This document shows, piece after piece, positions 31,496 through 39,907 of a DNA stretch of 64,000 nt. The stretch is from assembly GCF_024345375.1 (NCBI RefSeq), contig NZ_JAGQAZ010000001.1, positions 1,142,056 to 1,206,055 of the forward strand, written 5' to 3'. A program made the position numbers and the translations under genes. Under the pieces are notes generated by a model. That model did no database searches, was not told the origin of the DNA, and worked only from the letters and a program-made list of their open reading frames with translations. Source of the DNA: Cyanobium sp. WAJ14-Wanaka (GTDB lineage Bacteria; Cyanobacteriota; Cyanobacteriia; PCC-6307; Cyanobiaceae). The first letter of the stretch is position 1. The number at the start of each line of letters is the position of its first letter.

Positions 31496-32767
31496 GTGCC
31501 CACGGCCGATCACACTGAAGCCAATCTGTTGATCCCCGGGCCCCCTGTGGCAACGGCTGAAAGCCCCCACTGGCGCCAACAGCTGCGCCAAAACCTGGAG
31601 GCCATGGCGCCAGAACGGCAAAGGTCGCTGCGCTGCTTCCAGCCCCTGGGCCCTGGCCTGCTGCAGGACGATGAGGCAAGCCACCTCGGGCCAGCTGCAG
31701 CCCTCTTGGACCTGGCCAGCAACGACTATCTGGGGCTCAGCCGCCATCCCCGCACCATCGCCGCGGCCCAGGCCAGCCTTGCCCGCGACGGCACCGGCAG
31801 TGGCGCTTCGCGGCTGATCAGTGGCACCAGGGCCGTGCATGGCCAACTGGAAGGGGCCCTGGCCCAATGGCTTGATCGCCAGCGGGTGCTGCTGTTTCCC
31901 AGTGGCTTCCAGGCAAACCTGGCCGCCGTTTGCGCCCTGGCCGATCGCCACAGCCTGGTGCTCGCAGACCGCCTGATCCACCACTCCCTGCTGGTGGGAG
32001 TGCGGGCCAGCGGGGCCAAGCTGCAACGCTTTGGCCACAACAACCTCCAGGACCTGGAGCGGCTCCTGGTGGCGGCACGCCAAAGCAAGCCCCAGCAGCG
32101 AATTTTGGTGCTCAGCGAGAGCCTGTTCAGCATGGAGGGCACCAGCCCAGCCGTGCCTGAGCTGGCGACCATCTGCCAAAAATATGGGGCCGCCCTCCTG
32201 CTGGATGAAGCCCACGCCCTCGGAGTATTGGGCCCCGGCGGTCGCGGCTTGGGTTACGGCCTGGAGAGCATTGCCGTCATCAGCGGCACCTTTGGCAAAG
32301 CCCTGGGCAGTGGCGGAGCCTTCCTTGCCACCGATGGGCTGGTGGGGGAGTGGTTACTCCAAGATGCCGGCGCCTTTCGCTACACCACGGCCCTGGCACC
32401 TGCCCTGGCTGCCGCCGCCCTGGCTGCGCTGGAGCTGATCCAGGCCGACGCTGGCGCCCCAAGGCAATTGCTGGAACGGGCCCAGCGCTGGCGTAGCGCC
32501 CTAGAAGCCTCTGGCTGGCCGCGGCCGGCGGGGGCGGGTCCAATCCTGCCCCTGCTGGTGGGCAGTGATTACGCCTGCCTTGCCCTGCAACGGCAATTGG
32601 AAGCTGCGGGGCTACTGACGGTTGCGATTCGGCCGCCCACGGTGCCGGAGGGCACGGCCCGCCTGCGGCTGGTGCTGCGCCACGATTTACCCAAGGGCAG
32701 CCTCGGCCGTCTTTTGGCGGCCCTTGGTCCAAGGCCAGCCGCACCAGCCCCAGCGCCATGCAAGTAA
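31496..32767 (+). CDS. bioF: 8-amino-7-oxononanoate synthase
   Basis: A 423-residue PLP enzyme that condenses pimeloyl-ACP or CoA with alanine in biotin synthesis. The PLP lysine is K268 in GTFGKALGSGGAF, and the substrate-binding GTGSGASRLISGT and LDEAHALGVLG motifs are present. The start is GTG 31496; the first 50 residues are variable, so the exact start is uncertain. The 3' end overlaps bioK by ten bases, opening a tightly coupled biotin operon. Confidence 0.93.
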   Translation: MPTADHTEANLLIPGPPVATAESPHWRQQLRQNLEAMAPERQRSLRCFQPLGPGLLQDDEASHLGPAAALLDLASNDYLGLSRHPRTIAAAQASLARDGTGSGASRLISGTRAVHGQLEGALAQWLDRQRVLLFPSGFQANLAAVCALADRHSLVLADRLIHHSLLVGVRASGAKLQRFGHNNLQDLERLLVAARQSKPQQRILVLSESLFSMEGTSPAVPELATICQKYGAALLLDEAHALGVLGPGGRGLGYGLESIAVISGTFGKALGSGGAFLATDGLVGEWLLQDAGAFRYTTALAPALAAAALAALELIQADAGAPRQLLERAQRWRSALEASGWPRPAGAGPILPLLVGSDYACLALQRQLEAAGLLTVAIRPPTVPEGTARLRLVLRHDLPKGSLGRLLAALGPRPAAPAPAPCK

Positions 32768-33441
32768 TTGCCATGCACGGATGGGCGGGCGACAGCGGCG
32801 CCTGGGGCCCCTGGAGCCGGGCCGTTATGCAGCGGGGCTGGGGCTGGCAAAGCGGGGAAAGGGGCTATGGCGCCCTAGAGCCGGTTAAACCCCAGTGGGC
32901 CAGCGAGGGGCCAGCCAAGGTGGTGATCGGCCATTCCTTTGGCCCCCATGCCCTGCCAGCTGAACTATTGGCACAGGCCGATGCCGTGGTGCTCCTGGCC
33001 AGCTTTGGCCGCTTTGTGCCCGAGGGGCGGCCGGGGCGGCGGCTGGAAAGTGCCCTGGCGGTGATGGCCGATCAACTCAGGGGCCAGGGGGCCGAAGCCA
33101 TGCTGCAGGCCTTCTTGGCCAAGGCCGCATTTCCAGCCGATCCGGGCCTACTGCCCCACACCCTGCTCGAACAGCCCCTGGGCGCCCGCGGCCGGGAAAA
33201 GCTGCAGGCCGATCTGGCCTTGTTAGGCGCCACCGGCGGCCTGCCCACTGGATTTCCCAAGGGCGCCCGGGTGCTGATTGTGGAAGCCGGCCAGGATCAA
33301 ATCGTGGCCCAAGAAAGCCGGCAGGCCCTGCGCGAAAGCCTGCCCCATGCCGACTGGCTGCTATTTCAAAACGCTGGCCACTGTCTGCTGGAGACCCCCG
33401 TGCTGGCGATGGTGATGGGTTGGCTGGAGGCATTGGCATGA
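32758..33441 (+). CDS. bioK: Alpha/beta hydrolase, probable pimeloyl-ACP methyl ester esterase (BioK-type)
   Basis: A 227-residue alpha/beta hydrolase with the nucleophile S60 in VIGHSFGPH, acid D180 in EAGQDQIV and H208 in NAGHCLLE. Its place between bioF and bioC matches the picocyanobacterial esterase named BioK, which does the job of E. coli BioH: removing the methyl group that lets BioC-made intermediates pass through fatty acid synthesis. The assignment rests on context and catalytic triad, not on close identity I can verify. It overlaps bioF by ten bases and bioC by four. Confidence 0.75.
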   Translation: MQVIAMHGWAGDSGAWGPWSRAVMQRGWGWQSGERGYGALEPVKPQWASEGPAKVVIGHSFGPHALPAELLAQADAVVLLASFGRFVPEGRPGRRLESALAVMADQLRGQGAEAMLQAFLAKAAFPADPGLLPHTLLEQPLGARGREKLQADLALLGATGGLPTGFPKGARVLIVEAGQDQIVAQESRQALRESLPHADWLLFQNAGHCLLETPVLAMVMGWLEALA

Positions 33442-34223
33442 GCTCCCCCACCTTGGCCGGCAAAAGCTTTGGCGAGCAGGTGCGCCGCCGTTTTGGCGGC
33501 CAGGCTCCTAGCTACAACCAACACGCCCTTCTGCAACAGGCCATTGCCTGGCGCCTGGCACACCACTGCCGCAGACTGCAAATTCCCCAGGGCGCTCGGG
33601 CAGACCTGGGGGCGGGCACGGGCCTGGTGGGCCAAGCCATGGCCGCCCAAGGGATCTCAGACCCCTACAGCCCCCTACTGCAGATCGATCTTTGCCCTGA
33701 ATTGCTGGCCCGCAACCCCCTGGCCACCCCCCCCAACCACCTGATCTGGGACCTAAACAACGGCCTGCCGCCCCAGCTGCCCCAAGCGGCCCTGCTCACC
33801 TCCAGCTTCGCCCTGCAATGGCTGGAGGATCCAAGATCCCAACTCGACCATTGGTGTGGCCGGCTGCAACCGGCTGGCTGGCTGGCCCTTGCCGTACCCA
33901 CAGCCGGCAGCTTCCCTGAATGGCGCCAGGCTGCAGACCAGGCCGGGGTCGCCTGTACGGCCCTGGAGCTACCGGCGGCAGAGGGGCTGATCCAGGCCGC
34001 GGCAAATCACCTGGAGCTAAAAACCTGCCAGCAGCTCTGGCTAGGCCGCCGCCATGGTTCCGGCAGCCAATTCCTTAGTCAACTCCAACAGCTGGGGGCC
34101 AGCGCCAGCCGTCAGCCAGGGCTTGGGGCAGAAGCGATGCGCCGCCTGCTGCGCCACTGGCCAAGGGATGGAACCATCCATTGGCAGGTGCTGCTACTGC
34201 TGGGCCAGAGAAAGGAGCAGTGA
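33438..34223 (+). CDS. bioC: Malonyl-ACP O-methyltransferase
   Basis: A 261-residue SAM-dependent methyltransferase that primes pimelate assembly by methylating the free carboxyl of malonyl-ACP. Motif I is ADLGAGTGLVG (about 56-66), and the BioC-typical segments SFALQWLEDP and GWLALAVPTAGSFPEW follow. ATG 33438 overlaps the bioK stop (ATGA). It is three bases ahead of bioD, whose ribosome binding site lies inside the end of this gene. Confidence 0.9.
   Translation: MSSPTLAGKSFGEQVRRRFGGQAPSYNQHALLQQAIAWRLAHHCRRLQIPQGARADLGAGTGLVGQAMAAQGISDPYSPLLQIDLCPELLARNPLATPPNHLIWDLNNGLPPQLPQAALLTSSFALQWLEDPRSQLDHWCGRLQPAGWLALAVPTAGSFPEWRQAADQAGVACTALELPAAEGLIQAAANHLELKTCQQLWLGRRHGSGSQFLSQLQQLGASASRQPGLGAEAMRRLLRHWPRDGTIHWQVLLLLGQRKEQ
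34212..34217 (+). promoter_or_regulatory. Ribosome binding site of bioD
   Basis: AAGGAG, eight bases before ATG 34226 and inside the last codons of bioC. A strong Shine-Dalgarno is rare in this window. It supports ATG 34226 over the in-frame start at 34181. Confidence 0.75.
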
Positions 34224-34225
34224 AG

Positions 34226-34906
34226 ATGTCCGCCAGGCAATTGATCGTCTGTGGCACCGACACCGACGTGGGGAAAACCGTAGTAAGTGCCTGGCTGGTG
34301 CAGGGGCTGGTGGCCCACTACTGGAAGCCCGTGCAAAGCGGCTACGAGCCAGGCAACAGCGCTAAGGAGGGCCTGGGCGACAGTGGCCGGCTCAGCTCCT
34401 TGCTGCAGTTACCCCCGTCGCGGCTGCTGCCAGAGGCCTACCGGCTCAGCCAGCCGGTTTCGCCGCACTGGGCAGCTGAGATCGATGGGGTGAGCATTGA
34501 TCGGCAAAGGCTGGAGCTGCCAGATTTGGCTGGGCCCTTAGTGGTGGAGACCGCCGGGGGACTGCTGGTGCCCTTGACTCGCCATTGGCTACAGATTGAT
34601 CAAATCGCCAACTGGCAGCTGCCGGTGCTGCTGGTGGCCCGCAGTGGCCTGGGCACCCTGAACCACAGCTTGCTCTCGATCGAGGCGCTGCGAAGTCGCC
34701 AGATCCCATTGCTGGGGCTAATTCTCAATGGCCCTCCCCATCCTGACAATCCACGCACCTTGAGCGAACTGGGCGGCGTGACGATTTTGGGGCAGCTCCC
34801 CCCCTTGGAGCCCCTAACCCGAGAAGCCCTGGCGCTGCAATGGCAGCAACAGGCCATGGGCCATAAACTCGATCAAGCTTTTGCTGCCCTGGCGCAACCC
34901 CTTTGA
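34226..34906 (+). CDS. bioD: Dethiobiotin synthetase
   Basis: A 226-residue ATP-dependent carboxylase that closes the ureido ring of dethiobiotin from 7,8-diaminopelargonate. The P-loop CGTDTDVGKTVVSAWL is at the N-terminus, with the KPVQSGYEPG substrate loop and the ETAGGLLVPL motif following. A good ribosome binding site fixes the start. Its stop overlaps a TTG that could start a tiny ORF. bioA, often next in related genomes, is not here. Confidence 0.93.
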   Translation: MSARQLIVCGTDTDVGKTVVSAWLVQGLVAHYWKPVQSGYEPGNSAKEGLGDSGRLSSLLQLPPSRLLPEAYRLSQPVSPHWAAEIDGVSIDRQRLELPDLAGPLVVETAGGLLVPLTRHWLQIDQIANWQLPVLLVARSGLGTLNHSLLSIEALRSRQIPLLGLILNGPPHPDNPRTLSELGGVTILGQLPPLEPLTREALALQWQQQAMGHKLDQAFAALAQPL

Positions 34907-35058
34907 CCTCCAAGAACTGGCTAATCAGTGGTGTGTTGGTATTGCTCTGCGGGGGCGTTCTAGTGGCCTTCACCGACATCGAGGTGAGGGCAGTGCGCTG
35001 GGTTAGCTGCGGCCCCCTATCCACCGCCCAGGAAGACAAGAGCGAGCTCTGCAACTGA
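34903..35058 (+). CDS. Tiny single-pass membrane protein (predicted)
   Basis: A 51-residue ORF starting at TTG 34903, which overlaps the bioD stop (TTGA). It reads as a basic N-terminus (TSKNW), one hydrophobic helix (LISGVLVLLCGGVLVAF) and a polar tail with two cysteines ending SELCN. Composition and overlap make it plausible as the last gene of the biotin operon. I recognise no family. Confidence 0.5.
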   Translation: MTSKNWLISGVLVLLCGGVLVAFTDIEVRAVRWVSCGPLSTAQEDKSELCN

Positions 35059-35083
35059 TTTTTTAGGCCTCAAATCGGGGCCT

Positions 35084-35377
35084 TCAGGGGCCAGCGAGAA
35101 TCGCCTGCTCGGCATCGTGGCGGGAAAGGCCATAGGGGAAATGCCGCACACACACCTGGGCCTCCTGGTGCCAGCTCACCTTCAGTTCATCGACCTCCAA
35201 CTCGATTTGGGCACTCCACTGGGGGCAATGCAAATCCCAAATACAGCGGTTACCGGGCTGCTGCTTGGCCCCCATCTCCCTCAACCAAGCCTCCAGGGAA
35301 GGCAAGGGGTGGTGGTAGAGGGGGGTATCGCCCCTGGGGATATCGGCAAGTTGAACCAAGGGCCTGGAATCTTCCAT
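35084..35377 (-). CDS. DUF3143 family protein
   Basis: A 97-residue protein that matches the cyanobacterial DUF3143 family as I remember it (PLYHHPLPSLEAWLREMGAKQ, then WDLHCPQWSAQIELEVDELKV, then FPYGLSRHDAEQAILAGP). Function unknown. ATG 35377 lies one base after the stop of the J-domain gene, so the two are almost certainly cotranslated; a chaperone-related role is possible by association only. Confidence 0.8.
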   Translation of the reverse strand: MEDSRPLVQLADIPRGDTPLYHHPLPSLEAWLREMGAKQQPGNRCIWDLHCPQWSAQIELEVDELKVSWHQEAQVCVRHFPYGLSRHDAEQAILAGP

Positions 35378-35378
35378 C

Positions 35379-35789
35379 TCAGCGCTCTCCCCGCAACCAG
35401 GCCAAGCCAATTCCCAATGCCAAGCTGAAAAGCAACGTCAAGCCCAACAGTAGAAGTGCCAGCCACTCGCCGCCCGAAAGGGGGCGGCGCTGATCCGCAA
35501 ACACGACCGGAGCTGGGCCAGATCCATTAGGCGGCGGCAGCTGGACCCCCATCTGGGTCTGCAGCTGGCTGTCATAAAGCTGGCGCGCCCCCGGATCCCC
35601 CAATACCCCATAGGCCTCCTGCAGATTTTGAAAGGCCCGGGCGGCCCTATCTGCCGGCAAGGCCGTGGTGTCGGGGTGGTAGCGCTTGCTCAGGGCCCGA
35701 AATGCCTGGTGCAGCTGATCGGCACTGGCCTGCGGCGACACCTCCAGCAGGGCGTAGTAATTGGGCCGAAAAGGGGGCGGGCCTAGCAA
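35379..35789 (-). CDS. J-domain (DnaJ-like) membrane protein
   Basis: About 136 residues: an N-terminal J-domain with the HPD motif (KRYHPDTT), a proline-rich linker, and a C-terminal hydrophobic helix (WLALLLLGLTLLFSLALGIGLAW) that should anchor it to a membrane. J-domains stimulate Hsp70 ATPase. It lacks the G/F and zinc-finger regions of DnaJ proper. TTG 35789 is chosen because it starts just before the conserved PPFRPNYYALLEV and leaves 55 bases to divergent rsmG; longer readings from 35840 or 35894 would approach or overlap that gene. Confidence 0.8.
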   Translation of the reverse strand: MLGPPPFRPNYYALLEVSPQASADQLHQAFRALSKRYHPDTTALPADRAARAFQNLQEAYGVLGDPGARQLYDSQLQTQMGVQLPPPNGSGPAPVVFADQRRPLSGGEWLALLLLGLTLLFSLALGIGLAWLRGER

Positions 35790-35844
35790 AACTGCCGAAC
35801 CGTGCTGGGGGATCCTAGGTAGGTCGTCTCCGTAACCCAAGTGG

Positions 35845-36570
35845 ATGGCCCTGGACCAGGCAGATATATGGCAGGAACTGGGCTGGACCCCCACCCCTGA
35901 ACAACAGCAACAGCTAGAGGAGCTCCAAGGGCTGTTGCGCCATTGGAACAGCCGACTGAACCTGACCCGCCTGGTGGAGGGCGATGACTACTGGATATCC
36001 CAGGTATTCGACAGCATCTGGCCCCTGGTGCCGGTGCTAAAGGCCGATGCCAATGCCCCCCTGCGGATTGTCGATGTGGGCACGGGCGGCGGCTTCCCCG
36101 GGCTGGCGATAGCCATCGCCATGCCCCAGGCAAAGCTCACCCTGGTGGACTCGGTGGGACGCAAGGTGGAGGCCGTGGCCGCCATGGCCGAAGCCCTGGG
36201 CATGCAGAAAAGGGTGGAAAGCCGTTGCGAGCGCATTGAACAAACTGGTCGCCAACCGCTCTGTCGAGGTCAGTTCGATTGGGCCCTGGCCAGGGCAGTG
36301 GCCAAGGCCCCAGTGGTGGCCGAATACCTGGTGCCCCTCCTCGCCCGGGGGGGCAGGGCCTTGCTGTATCGGGGGCAATGGGAAGCGGCAGACCAAAAGG
36401 CCCTGGAGCAAGCCGCGGCCAGCCTCAACTCCGGCATCGAGGCCTGCCTGCAACGCGAACTGCCCCAGGCCAAGGGACTGCGCCATGCCCTGATCCTGAA
36501 CCGCCTCGGCCCCTGCCCCAAGGCCTACCCCCGGGCCGTGGGCATTCCCAGCAAGCAACCCCTTAGCTAG
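35845..36570 (+). CDS. rsmG: 16S rRNA (guanine-527-N7)-methyltransferase
   Basis: A 241-residue RsmG (GidB) enzyme that modifies G527 in the 530 loop of 16S rRNA using SAM. The SAM-binding motif [20 protein letters not shown] is at about 74-93, with [14 protein letters not shown] next and the [13 protein letters not shown] region after. ATG 35845 is clear. The 3' end overlaps the convergent aldo/keto reductase by four bases. Confidence 0.95.
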   Translation: MALDQADIWQELGWTPTPEQQQQLEELQGLLRHWNSRLNLTRLVEGDDYWISQVFDSIWPLVPVLKADANAPLRIVDVGTGGGFPGLAIAIAMPQAKLTLVDSVGRKVEAVAAMAEALGMQKRVESRCERIEQTGRQPLCRGQFDWALARAVAKAPVVAEYLVPLLARGGRALLYRGQWEAADQKALEQAAASLNSGIEACLQRELPQAKGLRHALILNRLGPCPKAYPRAVGIPSKQPLS

Positions 36571-37790
36571 ACCTCCTCAATCAACCGCCGCACGGATTGG
36601 CCGCCGAGACGCCGCTTCAGCTGCCGCAGGATGGCTGGAATCTCCTGGGCCCAGGGGCTTTTGCCCAATACCAGTAGTAATTCAGCTTCGCTCACCTGCT
36701 GGTCGAAAGCATCGGCATTGGCCCCAGGAAACCAATGGCCCCCGTTCCCCAGCAAGCCGTAGCGGGCCTTGGCAAAACTCTCCAAATCCCAGGCCTCAAG
36801 CAGATTGTGGAGCCAGAGCAGCAATGGCAAATTGAGCTGGCCCGGCGTGTCGGGCCAATCCGGCAATCCCTCCTGCCAAGAGGCCAACCAGGGCTCGCCT
36901 AGGGCCACCTGACGGGCTTCCTCCAACCGCTCCAGCAGCGGCGGTAGCAGCTCCGAAGCCCGGGGCAAAAGTTGGACCGCCTGCAGGTGGAGGTCCAAAT
37001 CACCGGGGCCTGAGGCGCCCACGCTGATCGTGTGGATACCGGGGGCAGTCAGGCAGAAAAGGTCGTTAAAAACAATCGGATGCAAGGGGGAGCAAAGCTC
37101 CAGCAGGCGTGCTGATGGGTGGTGCAAATGGCCCCCCTTATCGGTGGGACTGATCACAAATACCCCCATGTCATGGGCGCGGGCCAGCTCAATTGCCGGC
37201 CGATTTTCCTGGCGAATGAAGTACCAGTGCAGGTTCACGTAATCGAATTGGTCACTGGCAATAGCCCGCTCAATTAGGGCGAGGGAACCGTGGGTGGAGA
37301 AGCCCACATGGCCGATGCGCCCCTGCCGCTGCCAGCGACGCACCACCTCCATGCAGCCCCCAGGCCCCAGGGTCTGCTGCAGGTGTTCCTCAAGGTTGAT
37401 GCCGTGGATCGCCAACAAATCGATCCTGCCGCCATCGGCCAGGCCCAGCCGGGAAAAGCTGGTTTCAAGCTCCGCCTCAAATTCACCTGGATCAGCAGCG
37501 GGAGGCACCTTGGTTTGCAAGATCCGCTTGGGATCGGGCACCTTGGCCAACAGCGCCCCCAATTGGCGCTCGGAGCTGCCGTAGTGGCGTGCCGTTTCGA
37601 TGTGGTGGAGCCCCACTTCCACGGCCCTAGCCAAAGTGGCCTGGAGCTTTTGCTGGCTTGCTCCGCTGATCTGATCCGCGTCCAAGTCGCTCCAGCTCTG
37701 CTGAAATCGCATCCCGCCCAGGGAGAGCAACGGCATCTCCAGCTCGGTGCGGCCAAAGCGCCGGGTGGGGATAGGAGCCATCGGCAGCAT
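36567..37790 (-). CDS. Aldo/keto reductase family protein
   Basis: A 407-residue aldo/keto reductase. The barrel starts [21 protein letters not shown]; the catalytic tyrosine is in [14 protein letters not shown], the lysine in ILQTKVPP and the histidine in [13 protein letters not shown]. The C-terminal 100 residues extend past the normal barrel, as in AKRs associated with ferredoxins, but no cysteine-rich cluster domain is visible in this protein itself. A ferredoxin gene ends 11 bases upstream and may supply electrons in place of NADPH (inference). Confidence 0.85.
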   Translation of the reverse strand: MLPMAPIPTRRFGRTELEMPLLSLGGMRFQQSWSDLDADQISGASQQKLQATLARAVEVGLHHIETARHYGSSERQLGALLAKVPDPKRILQTKVPPAADPGEFEAELETSFSRLGLADGGRIDLLAIHGINLEEHLQQTLGPGGCMEVVRRWQRQGRIGHVGFSTHGSLALIERAIASDQFDYVNLHWYFIRQENRPAIELARAHDMGVFVISPTDKGGHLHHPSARLLELCSPLHPIVFNDLFCLTAPGIHTISVGASGPGDLDLHLQAVQLLPRASELLPPLLERLEEARQVALGEPWLASWQEGLPDWPDTPGQLNLPLLLWLHNLLEAWDLESFAKARYGLLGNGGHWFPGANADAFDQQVSEAELLLVLGKSPWAQEIPAILRQLKRRLGGQSVRRLIEEV

Positions 37791-37801
37791 TTGCGCTCCT
37801 G

Positions 37802-38209
37802 CTAGGGGCTGAGCTCCGGGGCGCGGCGCGGCAAGATTCGCTTTGGCCTAGCCGACTGGGGGAGCCCCAGGGGCTGGATATCTTGCTGGGCCAACTGGGC
37901 ATCGAGCTCCGGCAAGGTCTCGTAGGCCACCCAATGGATGCAGTCGACCGGACAGGTATCTATGGCCTCCTGGATCAACTCGGTGCTGTCGCCGTCCTGG
38001 CGCAGGGCCCTTGAGCGCCCCCATTGGGGTTCTACCAAAAAAGTATTTGTCGCCACATGGGTGCAGTAGCGGCAGCCAATACAAACGGCCTCATCAACCC
38101 AAACCGCCTGCTGGCGCAGGGCACCACCGAGCAGGGGCTCAGCTCCAGTGCATTGCAGGCCTGGATCGGAGATATTGGCCGAAAAGGCCAAATGGGCAGC
38201 TGAATCCAA
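37802..38209 (-). CDS. [4Fe-4S] ferredoxin
   Basis: A 135-residue small iron-sulfur protein with CIGCRYC (cysteines 43, 46 and 49) and a fourth cysteine in DTCPVDCIHWV, enough for one [4Fe-4S] cluster. A second full cluster motif is absent. The start is TTG 38209, three bases after the stop of the ycf35-like gene; no ATG or GTG is available before the cluster. It sits between Ycf35-like and aldo/keto reductase genes on one strand. Confidence 0.85.
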   Translation of the reverse strand: MDSAAHLAFSANISDPGLQCTGAEPLLGGALRQQAVWVDEAVCIGCRYCTHVATNTFLVEPQWGRSRALRQDGDSTELIQEAIDTCPVDCIHWVAYETLPELDAQLAQQDIQPLGLPQSARPKRILPRRAPELSP

Positions 38210-38212
38210 GCC

Positions 38213-38602
38213 CTAGGCCCAGCGGGTCACAACCAACTCGATGCTGCCATCGTCGTGGTTGGTTTGTTCACTCACCTGGAAACCCTTATCTGCCGTGGCC
38301 GAAAGGATGGAGCGCAGGGCGTAGCGCTGGCTGAGTTGGTTTAGGAAGCGCTCCACAGGCACCTGTTGGTTCCAGAGATCCAGATCAGTTACCAGCTCAT
38401 AGCTGCCAGTTGCTTCATTGAGCCGGAAACCGATATCGGCCCCATTGGCCTGGTCGACCGTCAGGTCGGCAGTAACGGTTTGGCCCCGGTAGCCCCGCAC
38501 CTGCTGGGCGCCCAGCTGAGGTGGGTGACCGAGGTCGGTGAGGGCCCCAACCAGGGCCTCAAGGTCGCGGAGCTCGGTTTTGACAGTGCTGAAGTGCGAC
38601 AT
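38213..38602 (-). CDS. ycf35: Ycf35-like protein (DUF1257)
   Basis: A 129-residue member of the DUF1257/Ycf35 family, conserved in cyanobacteria and some algal plastids, function unknown. The N-terminus MSHFSTVKTELRDLEALVGAL is diagnostic, and the middle (ADIGFRLNEATGSYELVTDLDLW) and YALRSILSATADKGFQV match the family. ATG 38602 shares one base with the preceding DUF2997 stop (TGATG). Confidence 0.88.
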   Translation of the reverse strand: MSHFSTVKTELRDLEALVGALTDLGHPPQLGAQQVRGYRGQTVTADLTVDQANGADIGFRLNEATGSYELVTDLDLWNQQVPVERFLNQLSQRYALRSILSATADKGFQVSEQTNHDDGSIELVVTRWA

Positions 38603-38823
38603 CAATCAAGAAGCTGGGGACTTGGAGAAACCTGGAGCGGCTGGATTTGGGCCTGGCCCTGGGATTGGAAGGCCTCTGCGGTGCTCTGGCGCCGCTGCAG
38701 CACCCCCAGACGGGCCTCAATGTCCTCGGTGAGCTGCTCACAAGCCAGGCCCTGGAGCCCCTCAACCTGCTCTTCCACCCGTCCATCTGGCCGAATACGA
38801 AAATGGATGGTTTCTAGGGCCAT
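38602..38823 (-). CDS. DUF2997 family protein
   Basis: A 73-residue protein with the DUF2997 core (LETIHFRIRPDGRVEEQVEGLQG, then ACEQLTEDIEARLG), commonly found next to ycf35. Function unknown. ATG 38823 is the preferred start. It heads a coupled series DUF2997-ycf35-ferredoxin-aldo/keto reductase. The 76-base gap upstream to the HEAT gene shows no terminator. Confidence 0.85.
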   Translation of the reverse strand: MALETIHFRIRPDGRVEEQVEGLQGLACEQLTEDIEARLGVLQRRQSTAEAFQSQGQAQIQPLQVSPSPQLLD

Positions 38824-38899
38824 CCCCAAAATTGCGAGGTTTGGACAATCGTAGCGGCGTTTGTTAGCAGCAGGGCAGATCAGGCCAGCCGCTTTTCAC

Positions 38900-39712
38900 T
38901 CAGGCCAGCAGGCCCTCCTCCACCAAGGTCTGCAGCCGCTCGAGAACTTCAGGCTGCTCCAGTTGTTCCAGCGCCAGACGGGCCTCCTCGCGCACACTCG
39001 ATTCGCCGTCCTGGAGCATGGCAGTGACCAAGCTTTCGACCACATCCTGTTGACGCAGATCCACCAGGTCGTTGAAAAGCCGGCCCAGGGCCCAGGCACT
39101 GTTGCAACGCACGGCTGGCTCACTGTCTATGCGCAGACACATCAGTAATTGGGCGGCTGCCGGATCGGCCTTGGCGGGCCCGGTGCTGCCGGCTTCCGCC
39201 AGGGAACCTGCCGCCCACAGGCGCACCGCAGCGATATCCACCTGCAGCGAGCGGGTCAGGGGATTCAAAACCGGTGCATCCGGGTAGCTGCCCAAACTCC
39301 AGGCCACCGCCTTGCGCACGTAGCCGTTGTGGTCGCCCGCCAACAGGGCAAGCAGGGGTTCAACCGCCATCGGACTGGGGTTTCTGCCCAGGGCATAGAC
39401 CGCACTCATCCGCACAATTGGACAGGGGGCGGCAAGCAAAGGCAAAAGCCGCGGCAGGGCCCTCGGATCGCGGTGTTCACAAAAGATGCGCAGACCCTGC
39501 ATCCGCTCGTCATGGCTGCCGGCTAGCAGCACCAAGCCCAAATCACATTCTGCGGCCACATCGGCCGCCGCCGGATCGGTGTTGTCGAGTTCGTCTAGGG
39601 GATCCCCCAACAGCTCCTCAGCAAGCTCCCGCGCCAGAACCTCCGGATCGAGATAGAGCTCCTGGGGGCTCCCATCAAAGGGGGCACTGGGCAGCGGCTG
39701 GGGATCGATCAC
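38900..39712 (-). CDS. HEAT-repeat protein
   Basis: About 270 residues of helical HEAT/armadillo-type repeats (CPIVRMSAVYALGRN, GYVRKAVAWSLGSYPD, PAVRCNSAWALGRL, SSVREEARLALEQLEQ). Such proteins are scaffolds; the CpcE/NblB-like group includes phycobilin lyases and phycobilisome-disassembly factors, but I cannot place this one there with certainty. GTG 39712 is chosen, ten bases after the small membrane ORF; a GTG at 39775 would overlap it. Confidence 0.78.
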   Translation of the reverse strand: MIDPQPLPSAPFDGSPQELYLDPEVLARELAEELLGDPLDELDNTDPAAADVAAECDLGLVLLAGSHDERMQGLRIFCEHRDPRALPRLLPLLAAPCPIVRMSAVYALGRNPSPMAVEPLLALLAGDHNGYVRKAVAWSLGSYPDAPVLNPLTRSLQVDIAAVRLWAAGSLAEAGSTGPAKADPAAAQLLMCLRIDSEPAVRCNSAWALGRLFNDLVDLRQQDVVESLVTAMLQDGESSVREEARLALEQLEQPEVLERLQTLVEEGLLA

Positions 39713-39722
39713 GGCGACAGGT

Positions 39723-39848
39723 TCAACTGATCGGTGCAGGAGCCGCCATGTCACTGGGCAGCCAGATGCGTGCACTCACGGCAAACAGCGCCAGACCAAA
39801 AAGCAACACGATGGCTGCGGGCAGGAGGGTGGAGCGGAAAAATTGCAC
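39723..39848 (-). CDS. Tiny membrane protein (predicted)
   Basis: A 41-residue ORF starting at GTG 39848 (MQFFRSTLLPAAIVLLFGLA), with one hydrophobic helix over residues 7-27 and a short tail ending PAPIS. It lies ten bases before the HEAT gene in the same direction. The frame is open upstream but lacks another standard start. The helix-plus-tail pattern resembles small photosystem or cytochrome subunits, but no named family matches. Confidence 0.45.
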   Translation of the reverse strand: MQFFRSTLLPAAIVLLFGLALFAVSARIWLPSDMAAPAPIS

Positions 39849-39907
39849 GGCATCTCTGGGCGTGGTGCCATCATCGCCCCTAGGGTTCTCTAAATAGGGC
39901 CCAATTG

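Noticed and set aside
35057..35092. Possible terminator between the tiny ORF after bioD and the DUF3143 gene
   Set aside because: GGCC-type repeats can pair weakly, but the T-run precedes the stem on the plus strand and no T-run follows it on either strand.
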